Notes under the pieces: generated by a model
What the model was told of the DNA's origin: nothing
Databases searched by the model: none
What the model saw: the letters and a program-made list of their open reading frames with translations, nothing else
In this document: positions 42,526 to 51,450 of the stretch, piece by piece
How positions within the stretch are numbered: position 1 is the stretch's first letter
Layout of the letters: every line of letters begins with the position of its first letter
Position numbers and translations under genes: made by a program
Origin: Anaerolineaceae bacterium
Lineage (GTDB): Bacteria > Chloroflexota > Anaerolineae > Aggregatilineales > Phototrophicaceae
Length of the DNA stretch: 64,000 nt
Assembly (NCBI GenBank): GCA_020634115.1
Contig: JACKCH010000012.1
Span: 558,001-622,000, forward strand
Reading direction: 5' to 3'

Positions 42526-43845
42526 TTAGTCCAGCTCTCCAAATGGGTTACGGGTGCGTGTAAAGCTCCGGTTGGGGCGCGATGCGTGGTTATTCACTAA
42601 CCCCATCGGACGCCGATCAGAGAGGAAGTCATTCCCGGCACGCAGTTGGTGAAGCAGGCTGTCAATGGACTGCCGCAAGAACTCCACTGTCACTTCGGTA
42701 CGCTGCTCGTGCGCGGCCAACATGCGCGCGTGCAGCGCGGCCTCGCGCACAAACGCTCCGGGTTGGTCAATCAGGTCATCAATCACCGAAAGATGCTCCT
42801 CGCGCCACTGGTCGGCCATGTAATGCCGCAGCATCCGTTCAGCATGGTCGGTATTCTGAATTGTCGGGATGACAAAAATACGATCCAACCTCCCCGGACG
42901 TTTCGAGATACGCTCGTCAATGACTTCGGGATAGTTCGTGGTCGCCAGCATCAACGCCCCTTCGGGATTGTTGGGAGATTCCACGCCGTCCAGCACGTTC
43001 AGCACCCGCGCCTTATCATCACCCTGAAGATAGGCATCCAATTCCTCGACAATCAGCAGTACCGGATAACGGGCGGCGGCGACCGCCTGCAACGCCCGCT
43101 GAATTTTCTCAAAGGACGCACCGTCTCGATCCGAACCGGAGACATACACGACGATTCGGCGTTCATTAATTGCCATTTTCGCCATCGCCGCGCACAGCAT
43201 GGTTTTGCCGGTGCCAGGAACACCAGCCAGCAGAAGTTTGCGGAAAGGCGCGAGCTTCAACTGCTGGTAAATCTCCACGCCAGTCGTGAAAAAGGCCTCC
43301 ATATCTTCCCGCAGGTCGTCTTTCAAACCATCCGGCAGAATCACATCGTCCCAATCCACAGTGGGGTCGAAGAAAGCGTCTGTCCCACCAATGATATAGA
43401 CATCACGGCGGCGACGGATACGGGGACGTACCGCCCGGCCACAGGCCTGCTCGAAAGCGGCCCACGTCTCCAGCTTGCCTTTCGGCACCAACGCGACAGC
43501 CGTTAAATCCTGGGTATCGTTGCCAAAGTAGGAACTGACATAGATGACTTCGTAGGGTTTGCCGCCATCGGTCGAGAACTTAAAGACATAGGCCCCGGAG
43601 GTCGCAGTGAGAACGGTTTTCTTCCCCCGTGTTCCGTAGTCACTAATGGTCACTACATCGGGGCAATCGAGCGTCTCAACACCTTCATAACGGGCTTTGC
43701 CGCGCATCCGCCGTCCGATTTTAATCTGCTTTTGCGCCAGCTTGTTGCTGCATTCGGTTGAGGCCCATAAAGTGATCGCTTCCTGATCGGAATGCCGTTC
43801 ATCCCAAATCTGCTGCGCCCACTCTACCAGTTTTTCATAGTGCAT
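42526..43845 (-). CDS. AAA+ ATPase of the FtsH/Cdc48-like classic clade
   Basis: 439 residues from ATG 43845 (GTG 43869 with GAGG upstream is possible). The N-terminal ~180 residues are an unrecognised alpha/beta domain with HYEKLVEWAQQIW and a basic PRIRRRRDVYIIGG. The AAA module has Walker A GVPGTGKT (about 208-215), Walker B LLIVEELDAY, sensor LATTNYPEV and the arginine-finger RPGRLDR of the second region of homology. The C-terminal tail is basic and disordered-looking. The ATPase is likely active; the N-domain probably selects the client, which is unknown. No protease domain or partner is adjacent. Divergent from the deacetylase gene. Confidence 0.82.
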   Translation of the reverse strand: MHYEKLVEWAQQIWDERHSDQEAITLWASTECSNKLAQKQIKIGRRMRGKARYEGVETLDCPDVVTISDYGTRGKKTVLTATSGAYVFKFSTDGGKPYEVIYVSSYFGNDTQDLTAVALVPKGKLETWAAFEQACGRAVRPRIRRRRDVYIIGGTDAFFDPTVDWDDVILPDGLKDDLREDMEAFFTTGVEIYQQLKLAPFRKLLLAGVPGTGKTMLCAAMAKMAINERRIVVYVSGSDRDGASFEKIQRALQAVAAARYPVLLIVEELDAYLQGDDKARVLNVLDGVESPNNPEGALMLATTNYPEVIDERISKRPGRLDRIFVIPTIQNTDHAERMLRHYMADQWREEHLSVIDDLIDQPGAFVREAALHARMLAAHEQRTEVTVEFLRQSIDSLLHQLRAGNDFLSDRRPMGLVNNHASRPNRSFTRTRNPFGELD

Positions 43846-44045
43846 ACCGTTTTGCCCCTTAGTTTTCACTGCACCTCTTCTGGTCGTATCATGCCGGGTG
43901 AAATGCTAGTCAGAAGATAAAATCAACGATTATAATCGGAGGGAGATTCTTACATTATAGGGTTTCTTCAAAAAAACCGGAAGGGTACTCGCCGTGTTTA
44001 GCGGTATAATCTGCGTATGGTCGCTCCATATCAAAGGCAATTGTT

Positions 44046-45080
44046 ATGACCACCGTTTATGTTACCCATTCCCGTTATCGTGAACATCACCTGCCCGGCC
44101 ACCCGGAACATGCCGGGCGTATTCAAGCGGTCTGGCAGCATCTGGAAGAGTCCGGTCTGGCGGCACGGATGCAGCGTCTGGAACCGGAACCGCTGGACGA
44201 AGAACACATCCGCGCCGTCCATACCCGCGACTACCTGACGGCACTCGCCTGGCTGGATGACCAGACCCATATCACCCACCTGGACGCGGACACCTACGCG
44301 GGGCCGAAAGCCTATGAAATCGCCCGGCTTTCCGCTGGCGGCGCGGTTGGTGTGGTGGACGCCGTCCTGAGCGGCGAAGCTGATAATGGGCTGGCAGCAA
44401 TCCGTCCCCCAGGCCACCACGCCATGCCCAGCCACGCGATGGGGTTCTGCTTGCTCGGTAATATCGCTATCGCCGCCCGCTATGCCCAGCGAGTTCACCA
44501 GATCGAACGGGTGATGATCGTGGATTTTGATGTCCATCATGGCAACGGTACGGAAGCCATGTTCTATGATGATGACAGCGTGTTGTTTATCTCCACACAC
44601 CAGTACCCATTTTATCCCGGAACAGGCCGGATTGATGATAAAGGGCAAAGCAAAGGCAAAGGCTACACCATCAATATCCCCTTCCCTGGTGGACATGGGG
44701 ATGCCAGCTATGCAGCCGCTTTTGAACAGGTGGTCTGGCCGACAGCCGCCCGCTTTGAACCGCAACTGATCCTGGTTTCTGCGGGGTTCGACGCGCACTG
44801 GACAGATCCGCTGGCTTCCATGCGCCTGACACTCACTGGGTACGCTCATCTTACACGAGAACTGATACGTATAGCCCACCAATTTTGCGGGGGTAAGATC
44901 GTTTTTGTGATGGAGGGAGGCTATAACCTGGAGGCGCTGGGGAACGGCGTGCAGAATATCGCTTATGCCCTGCTCGGCGAGGAAACGATCAGCGACCCGC
45001 TAGGCCCGCCACGCGGCAGCCGAGCCGAACCGGATGCCCAATCACTGCTTGACCAGATTCGACAAATTCACGGGCTGTAA
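44046..45080 (+). CDS. Histone-deacetylase-family (acetoin utilisation/polyamine deacetylase type) enzyme
   Basis: 344 residues. Zinc-dependent deacetylase: HPEHAGRIQAVW at the N-terminus, RPPGHHAMPSHAMGFCLLGN with the tandem catalytic His, DFDVHHGNGTEAMFY with the Asp/His zinc ligands, SAGFDAHWTDPLASM with the third Asp and MEGGYNLEALG with the transition-state region (Tyr). Bacterial substrates include acetylpolyamines and acetyl-lysines; undetermined here. TATAAT at 44005-44010 gives a short leader. It ends with a 13-base tail overlap with mgtC. Confidence 0.93.
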   Translation: MTTVYVTHSRYREHHLPGHPEHAGRIQAVWQHLEESGLAARMQRLEPEPLDEEHIRAVHTRDYLTALAWLDDQTHITHLDADTYAGPKAYEIARLSAGGAVGVVDAVLSGEADNGLAAIRPPGHHAMPSHAMGFCLLGNIAIAARYAQRVHQIERVMIVDFDVHHGNGTEAMFYDDDSVLFISTHQYPFYPGTGRIDDKGQSKGKGYTINIPFPGGHGDASYAAAFEQVVWPTAARFEPQLILVSAGFDAHWTDPLASMRLTLTGYAHLTRELIRIAHQFCGGKIVFVMEGGYNLEALGNGVQNIAYALLGEETISDPLGPPRGSRAEPDAQSLLDQIRQIHGL

Positions 45081-45514
45081 GGGGGCGATCCGGCTGTACT
45101 GGCCTTTCGTTTCGCCTCAAAGCGACGTACAATGTCAAGAATCACCCAGATAATCAGGGTTGCGGAAAGCGCCAGAAACCATGCACCCACGCCGACAGCC
45201 ATGCCTACCGCCGCCGTCGCCCAGATACTGGCGGCGGTAGTCAAGTGACGGATACCACCATCACGCTGTAAAATCGTCCCTGCGCCCAGGAAACCGATCC
45301 CGGTGACGATCTGCGCTGCCACTCGCCCCGGATCGCCGCCGGGGAAAGCATGAAATGACAATGTGGTGAACAAGCACGCCCCCACAGACACCAGCATGTG
45401 AGTCCGCATCCCGGCGGGAGCGCCCCGCCCTTCTCGGTCTACACCGATTACCATCCCCAGGAATGCCGCTAACAGCAGTTCCAGCGCGACTTCCGCTTGT
45501 AAGAACAACGACAT
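45068..45514 (-). CDS. MgtC/SapB family membrane protein
   Basis: 148 residues with four helices. The family signatures GVDREGRGAPAGMRTHMLVSVGACLFT and QIVTGIGFLGAGTILQRDG are intact; the C-terminal ACT-like domain of virulence-type MgtC is absent, as in most environmental SapB proteins. Starts 2 bases after the dynamin-like gene, so all three leftward genes here are likely one operon. Linked generally to magnesium homeostasis or ATP synthase control. Confidence 0.92.
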   Translation of the reverse strand: MSLFLQAEVALELLLAAFLGMVIGVDREGRGAPAGMRTHMLVSVGACLFTTLSFHAFPGGDPGRVAAQIVTGIGFLGAGTILQRDGGIRHLTTAASIWATAAVGMAVGVGAWFLALSATLIIWVILDIVRRFEAKRKASTAGSPPYSP

Positions 45515-45516
45515 GG

Positions 45517-47304
45517 TTATTTGCTTTTCTCGATGCCCTCGCGTAGGGTTTCGATCTGAGTCACATGCGCCCGAAGTGCCGCCTGCTGCGCCGCATAGCG
45601 TTTCGCCAGTACTTCGAGACGGCTGAATACCGGCGTTAAAACCTGATTGCCATACTGCGTTAAGCGGCTGCGTTCTTTCTGTGTGAGGTCATCCAGCGCG
45701 TTATGGTACGTCTTTTCCAATTGGTCTATCCGCTGGTGGAGGTCACGCTTGGTATCACGAGTCACACGACGGTAATAGCGAATGGCAGAAAGCCCGCCAA
45801 TAGCGGCCAGCGGCGCACCCACGACAAACGCCGGAAATGCCAGCGGCGCCGCAGCCACCCCACCCACCACCCCGATTAACGGGCCATGCGTAGCAACCGC
45901 AATAATGGCAAGCGCCAGCCCAGCAGCAGCCGTGATAGACCAGTTCTTAAATCCATTCGCGTTCGTCTCAAACAGGGTTTGCATGTCGGTCAGGACGCTT
46001 CCGGTAGAGTAGGATTTCAGTTCGGCCTCCGCGATGCGAATCGCGCTTTGCAAACTCTCGCGCTGTTCGGCGTAAACCCCGGCGTCCAACCCGGCGAGTT
46101 CTTGTTCCATCAGGTCTTGCAGCCGGTTCAGGCGGTCAATCACGCCGCGCCAGTACAGGCGGCTCTGGTCAATCACGGTATTGATATAGTCACCTGTCGC
46201 CTCGTTAATATCACGCAGCGCCCGCCCGATGACTACGTCCTGGAACTCTTTTTGCAGCACCTCGCGCTTGGGTGTTCGCGTGATGTTGCGGATAGACAGG
46301 TGGGTATCAATGAAGTTCATGCCACGCTGGCGAATCCCTTCAAAAATCTGGTCAATTTCCGCCCGCGCACCTTTGAGCTGTGTCTCAAGTCCGGCAGACT
46401 GCTGCTCTAGTTCCTGCTGTACTTCACGCACTTTGCTGGTATCCGCTGTCACGAGGTCGGCTTTCCCCTGGACACCCTGCTGGTACTGCTGCACCAGCCG
46501 TTCCCCCAGGGTCAACTGCGCCAAAAGTTTCTGTTTGGCGGGGGGCGCTTCACTGAACACGCCGCGCAAGTGCGCCCGTACCGCTTCAATGCCACCGGGG
46601 TCGCCCATCGGTGAACCGCCGCTCTGGACAGCGGCCAGCGCCTCTTTAGCCGAAACCATAAACAGCAACGGACGCAAATCCAACAGTTCTTCCACCTGGC
46701 GCTCAACAAAGCGGCGTACTTCTGTCTGCTCCTTGGGCTGGAGCAGATCGGCCTGATTCATCACCAGGATGATTTTCTTGCCGTAATTCTTCGCTAACTC
46801 CATGTAGAGTCGTTCCGGCTCCGCAAACGCCCGTTTGGAGGAAATTACGAATATCACGAGGTCGCTGCGGTGCAGAAATGATTTGGCGGTGGTTTCGTGT
46901 TTCTGGAAAACTGACCCTGTCCCTGGGGTATCTACCAGCGCCACACCGGGTGCACCGGTACGGGGGTGTGTCCATTGACGTATGCCATCCGGGCGCACTT
47001 CAGGCTTACGATTGATTGTCTCACCATAGCGGATGAGTTCGATCATCTCCGTCGTCGGTGTCACCCCAACTGGCAGCATATTGTCACCCAACAGGGCGTT
47101 TATAAAGGAAGATTTACCCGCATTGAACTCTCCGATCACCACCACCAGGAAAAACATATCGCGCAAATCCTGGGCGATATCCAACAGGCGCTGGCGGTCA
47201 CCCTGGGCATTATCGCCCATATCCGCGAGGGTAGAGGCGATGTCGGTCAACAAACGAATCTCGGATTCACGCAGTGCGGCCATTGGCCCATCTAATGTAC
47301 TCAA
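45517..47304 (-). CDS. Bacterial dynamin-like GTPase, second of a tandem pair
   Basis: 595 residues. GTPase domain: P-loop GEFNAGKSS (58-66), TTE switch I (84-86), DTPG (125-128) and the specificity motif NQAD (183-186, normally TKAD/NKxD). Long coiled-coil helices follow (about 265-430), then a hydrophobic membrane-inserting hairpin (about 455-507), then a further helical return. This is the layout of bacterial dynamin-like proteins that bind or fuse membranes, in pairs, in cyanobacteria and Bacillus. Start TTG 47304, supported by AGAGG five bases before; ATG 47283 is possible. 60 bases separate it from its partner. Confidence 0.9.
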   Translation of the reverse strand: MSTLDGPMAALRESEIRLLTDIASTLADMGDNAQGDRQRLLDIAQDLRDMFFLVVVIGEFNAGKSSFINALLGDNMLPVGVTPTTEMIELIRYGETINRKPEVRPDGIRQWTHPRTGAPGVALVDTPGTGSVFQKHETTAKSFLHRSDLVIFVISSKRAFAEPERLYMELAKNYGKKIILVMNQADLLQPKEQTEVRRFVERQVEELLDLRPLLFMVSAKEALAAVQSGGSPMGDPGGIEAVRAHLRGVFSEAPPAKQKLLAQLTLGERLVQQYQQGVQGKADLVTADTSKVREVQQELEQQSAGLETQLKGARAEIDQIFEGIRQRGMNFIDTHLSIRNITRTPKREVLQKEFQDVVIGRALRDINEATGDYINTVIDQSRLYWRGVIDRLNRLQDLMEQELAGLDAGVYAEQRESLQSAIRIAEAELKSYSTGSVLTDMQTLFETNANGFKNWSITAAAGLALAIIAVATHGPLIGVVGGVAAAPLAFPAFVVGAPLAAIGGLSAIRYYRRVTRDTKRDLHQRIDQLEKTYHNALDDLTQKERSRLTQYGNQVLTPVFSRLEVLAKRYAAQQAALRAHVTQIETLREGIEKSK

Positions 47305-47364
47305 AGCTGCCTCTCAGTTCCCAATCCATCCAGCAAAATGAAGAAGGATGTGCGTTGTCTCGCG

Positions 47365-49215
47365 CTAAATCAGTTTCTTCCCGCCCAATGCCGTCAGTGC
47401 AGATTCAATACTCACCATCTCGCGCTCGGCAGATTGCAGGGCGGCAAGCTGCTCGCTCTGAAGCTGGGTCTGGGCATCAATCAGGCGGGTAAGGGGTTGA
47501 ACCGCCTCACCGCGCAGCCGCATCCCGTACTCAATCTGTTTATCCGCCGCTTTGCCCAACATCTCAATATACTGACTCTGCAACTTCAGCATCCGGTTGG
47601 TATAGGCGGATTCCATCAAGCGACCCCGCAGCGGCATAAACGCCAGCCCCAGCAAAGCCAGAATCAGCAGGCCGCCGATGAGAATCAACGGCACTTCGGG
47701 GCGATCCGGGCTAATCAGGCTGCCACCACCCGCCAGCAGGAACACGCCAAAGACGATTAAGAGAATTTCATAGACGGACAGATACAGAAGCGTGTTCCGC
47801 AGTGTCTGTTCCAGTCGGTCAGTTTCAACAATCTTGGCTTCGTTTTCGATGGTTTCCAGGTCACGGCGGGCAGATTGCAGAGCGGCACGATCATACTGTA
47901 TGGGCGCCTGCAGCGTGCCGATCACTTTCCCTTGAATCGCTTCTGGCAGCGCATTGATTTCCCGTTTGGCATACTTCACCAGGTCATCAATATCCTGTAT
48001 GTCCTTGCCTTCCAGCCGTGGCCCCAGTTTGTCAGCTACGGTAGGAAGCTCAAGCACCGGCTCGTCCGTTTTGTGTTGGCTGAAACTGTTATGCACATAG
48101 GCCTGGTCACGGCCACGCCGCAGCAAACGTGCCAGCCCGATCAACTCAAAGAAGCCACGTATCGCCCAACCCAGCGCGCGGCCGAACCGGAAAATATCCC
48201 CGATGGCCTCACTGCCACGCATGGCCGCTTCGCCAAACTTGCCGCTGATTTCCTCGTTCACTTCACGAACTGTTTTTTCCAGGTCGCGGCGCTGGGCAGC
48301 CAACTGCTGATCCAGATTACCGGCGATACTCTGATAGTGGTCGAGCGCCTCCTGGTTTGTACGAATCGCGTTCAGGCCAACCTGCACCACATTCTGAGTG
48401 ATCTGAAGCGGTGTCTGCAATTTCTGGCGCAGCCGAGCGACATCGTTGAGCTGATCATCTACATATTCCTCAATACGACTCAGACCGCTCTGCTTCCAGG
48501 CAATTTTATCGAGCTCATCACCGTGTCGTGCAGCCAGCCCCTGCCGGGCAGAAACCAACCAAACATCAGGCCGGAATCCAAGGCGGGACTGACTTTGATC
48601 GAGCACATATTCTTTGACCGACTCGGCTTCTTCGGCACTAAGCAGGTCAACCTGATTAATCATGATGATGACTTTTTTGCCATATTCCTTCAGCGTTTGC
48701 ATGTACTCCAGATTGCGCGCCGTCATCGCCTGCGTCGCCAACATCACCATTAACACCACGTCCGCCCGGTGCAGAAATTTACGCGTGGTTTCTTCGTGTT
48801 TCTGAAATACCGATTCCAGCCCTGGCGTATCCACAAAACTGACTTTTTTCAGAAGCGGCGAGGGGTGAAACACGGTATCCGCCTCGCCCGCCGAACTCAT
48901 CCGCTGTGGTTCCTCACCCCAACGGAGAATGCTGATTCGATCAGTGGTCGGTACAGGGCCAATGGGGAGTAAGTCATCCTGTCCGAGAAGGGCATTGATA
49001 ATGCTCGACTTGCCGGAACTGAATGGCCCGACAAAAACCATAAGATACGGATGGTCGGCGTGAAAAAGGGCATCACGCACCTGCCCTAACCGAGTCGGGT
49101 CAAGCGTATCTACCTTCGGTAACACGTCTAACAACCGGGTAATCAACTCATACTCTCGGCGGCGGATGGCTTCATATTCCGTCGCCAACTTGGTGCCAAG
49201 ATTTTCAACCGCCAC
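47365..49215 (-). CDS. Bacterial dynamin-like GTPase, first of a tandem pair
   Basis: 616 residues. P-loop GPFSSGKSS (63-71), PTTDR switch I (89-93), DTPG (129-132) and NQVD (187-190). Coiled-coil stalk regions about 265-330 and 425-480; two hydrophobic helices near 485-510 and 525-545 make the membrane paddle; a C-terminal coiled coil completes the fold. The two proteins share the GTPase core only moderately, so they probably form a heteromer like other tandem bacterial dynamins. Start GTG 49215, preceded by AGGTAGG. Divergent from the cyclase gene. Confidence 0.9.
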   Translation of the reverse strand: MAVENLGTKLATEYEAIRRREYELITRLLDVLPKVDTLDPTRLGQVRDALFHADHPYLMVFVGPFSSGKSSIINALLGQDDLLPIGPVPTTDRISILRWGEEPQRMSSAGEADTVFHPSPLLKKVSFVDTPGLESVFQKHEETTRKFLHRADVVLMVMLATQAMTARNLEYMQTLKEYGKKVIIMINQVDLLSAEEAESVKEYVLDQSQSRLGFRPDVWLVSARQGLAARHGDELDKIAWKQSGLSRIEEYVDDQLNDVARLRQKLQTPLQITQNVVQVGLNAIRTNQEALDHYQSIAGNLDQQLAAQRRDLEKTVREVNEEISGKFGEAAMRGSEAIGDIFRFGRALGWAIRGFFELIGLARLLRRGRDQAYVHNSFSQHKTDEPVLELPTVADKLGPRLEGKDIQDIDDLVKYAKREINALPEAIQGKVIGTLQAPIQYDRAALQSARRDLETIENEAKIVETDRLEQTLRNTLLYLSVYEILLIVFGVFLLAGGGSLISPDRPEVPLILIGGLLILALLGLAFMPLRGRLMESAYTNRMLKLQSQYIEMLGKAADKQIEYGMRLRGEAVQPLTRLIDAQTQLQSEQLAALQSAEREMVSIESALTALGGKKLI

Positions 49216-49391
49216 AGTTGACCTACCTATCTGGATTGATCTTGTTCAACACACCACCTGACATTTGCGATACAGGTGTTTTGCTATCGCATCTCTGCTA
49301 TACTAGCTGCTTAGAGCATACCGTGCCTAGACAGCAGCAACAAGATCATATCACAACCTGAGGCCAGAGAAAATCGGGGGTTACTGCAGTT

Positions 49392-51446
49392 ATGCCGAAT
49401 GACCATGAACGCGCCCTGCGCCAGAAAGAAGCGGATTTCCAGCTTATTCAGGCGATAGACGGGGTACGCGACGCATTACAGGACGATGGTGATCCACAGA
49501 CGATGTTTGATTCCATCGCGGGTTTATTGCTGGACGCTTTTCAGGCGGAAGCCTGTGCAATCATGCTCGTAGCAGAAACGAGTGATGATATGGAATGCCT
49601 GTCTGTAAAAGGGTTTTTGCAGGATGAGGGGATACAGCTCTGTCGGCAGGCGATGGACGCCACAGAACCCGCGTTGCTCTCGCCTTCCTCGCTCCAACAC
49701 ACGGTTGGGGTGCAGATTATCCTGGATGATTATCCTATGGGGTCATTTGTCATTGGGCGATCATCCACGCCGTTTACGCAGGATGAACTCGAACGAATCG
49801 CGGTGGCCGAAAGCCAGATCGATTCCGCTGTAATCCAGGCCCGTATGATTTGGAAACTGACACAACGTAACCGGGAACTGGAAGCCATTTATGAAATTGA
49901 CCGACTTCGTGACCGCACATCCTTGGAAGGTGAGCTCATCGCTGGTTTCACCAGCATCCTGCTGCGACACTTTGAGGCGGGGGTGTGCATTGTCATCCTC
50001 TCGAATATTGACAGCGGTGAGTATGTCGTGCGGGGATTGGTTGATAAGCACCAGATTCCACCGGAAGCCATGGAAACGATCCAGACTCATGCCCGTCAGA
50101 TTGAAATTCCGCAGGTTATCCCAACACCGCCAGGGGTTGAGAACCTGGTGATGCTGGCGGCGCCCTTTGTCGTGGCGAGCGCCCGGTTGGGGGCGATTGT
50201 GATCGGGCGGGAGACGACTTTTTCGGTAGCTGATCACCGCTTGCTGCACGCGATGATTAGCCAGATGGACTCAGCCGTTATCTACAGCCGTATCTTCCAG
50301 CAGCTTGACCGCCGTAAGAAAGAACTGGAAGTCATCTATAAGATTGATCGGATTCGCGACCAGGAAAAAGATTTAGATAAAATGCTGCTGGCCGTGCTGC
50401 AAGAGCTGTGTGATGTGGTTTCGAGCGAAATGGGCTACATCATGTTGTACAACGAGCAGCATGAGGACAAGCTTGAACTGCGTTCGTTCACGACGGGGTC
50501 ACTATTGACGGAAGTCGAATACGCTGAACTTATTCAGCAGGCTTCCCGCGAGGCGCTGGATATAGGCGAAATAGTTTTCTTCAACCAGCCGGGTGAACCC
50601 GTACACTCGCTGGTCGCTATTCCTTTGATTCTGAATGACAGAATCATTGGCGTATTTGGTGTGGTCAACAGTACGCACACCCAAGGTTTTTCGCTAGAGG
50701 ATCGCCAACTCCTAGTCGCCATCACCAGCCAAGTGGATACCGCTATTTTTGAGCGATTGGAGCAGCGGCGAATGCGGGCTGTACTGAAACGTTCGGTTGA
50801 CCCTAAAGTGCTGGAACGTTTGCTTCAGCAAGCTGATTCGAGCCTACTTTCCGGTGAACGGGTCAATATAAGCGTGGTCTTCGCCGACCTGCGTGGCTCT
50901 ACGGAATGGGCAGAACGCACACAGCCAGAAGAATTCGTTCGAGTCCTGAACATCTTCCTGGGACAGATGACCGAGATAATTTTTAAGTATCAAGGCACAT
51001 TGGACAAATTCGTAGGTGACCAAGTGATCGGCCTGTTCGGTGCACCTATCCACATGGACGACCACGCGCATCGCGCCGCCGCTGCCGCGCTGGAAATGCA
51101 AGTCGCCCAACGCGAATTACGGACGCAGTTACAGAAGGAAGGTCGTGAACTTCCGCCAATGGGTGTGGGCATCAGTACTGGGGAAGCTATTGCCGGGGAA
51201 CTTGGCCCGCCGATACGAACCGATTTCACAGCGCTTGGGCGCATCATGAATCTGGGGTCACGACTATGCGGCGCAGCAGAAGGCGATCAGGTACTCATCA
51301 GCGAGGCGACCTACGAGCGAATCAAAGGAGTCGCAAAGACGAACAACCTGGGCATTATGCAACTGAAGGGGATTCAGCGCGCTTCTGAGGTGCATGAACT
51401 GCTGTCTATTGGCTATGTGGTGGATACCGAACCCAGGAAAAAGTGA
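49392..51446 (+). CDS. Multi-GAF signalling protein with class III nucleotide cyclase domain
   Basis: 684 residues, soluble. Three GAF-like segments are visible: about 30-150 (degenerate), 180-300 and 330-455, joined by RxRELEAIYEIDRLRD/KKELEVIYKIDRIRD coiled-coil linkers. The C-terminal cyclase has both metal Asp residues (VFADLRGSTEW, Asp near 496; KFVGDQVIGLFGAP, Asp near 542), a substrate Lys in DKFVGD, and DFTALGRIMNLGSRL with Asn and Arg of the transition state. The Lys/Thr pair of substrate-determining residues fits a class IIIb adenylate cyclase. Ligand of the GAF domains is unknown. It is followed 4 bases later by lysA. Confidence 0.9.
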   Translation: MPNDHERALRQKEADFQLIQAIDGVRDALQDDGDPQTMFDSIAGLLLDAFQAEACAIMLVAETSDDMECLSVKGFLQDEGIQLCRQAMDATEPALLSPSSLQHTVGVQIILDDYPMGSFVIGRSSTPFTQDELERIAVAESQIDSAVIQARMIWKLTQRNRELEAIYEIDRLRDRTSLEGELIAGFTSILLRHFEAGVCIVILSNIDSGEYVVRGLVDKHQIPPEAMETIQTHARQIEIPQVIPTPPGVENLVMLAAPFVVASARLGAIVIGRETTFSVADHRLLHAMISQMDSAVIYSRIFQQLDRRKKELEVIYKIDRIRDQEKDLDKMLLAVLQELCDVVSSEMGYIMLYNEQHEDKLELRSFTTGSLLTEVEYAELIQQASREALDIGEIVFFNQPGEPVHSLVAIPLILNDRIIGVFGVVNSTHTQGFSLEDRQLLVAITSQVDTAIFERLEQRRMRAVLKRSVDPKVLERLLQQADSSLLSGERVNISVVFADLRGSTEWAERTQPEEFVRVLNIFLGQMTEIIFKYQGTLDKFVGDQVIGLFGAPIHMDDHAHRAAAAALEMQVAQRELRTQLQKEGRELPPMGVGISTGEAIAGELGPPIRTDFTALGRIMNLGSRLCGAAEGDQVLISEATYERIKGVAKTNNLGIMQLKGIQRASEVHELLSIGYVVDTEPRKK

Positions 51447-51450
51447 CGCC

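Noticed and set aside
31174..45080. A single multi-gene defence island
   Set aside because: SIR2, SLOG-TM and AAA+ genes are dispersed among housekeeping genes with separate terminators; no shared operon supports one system.
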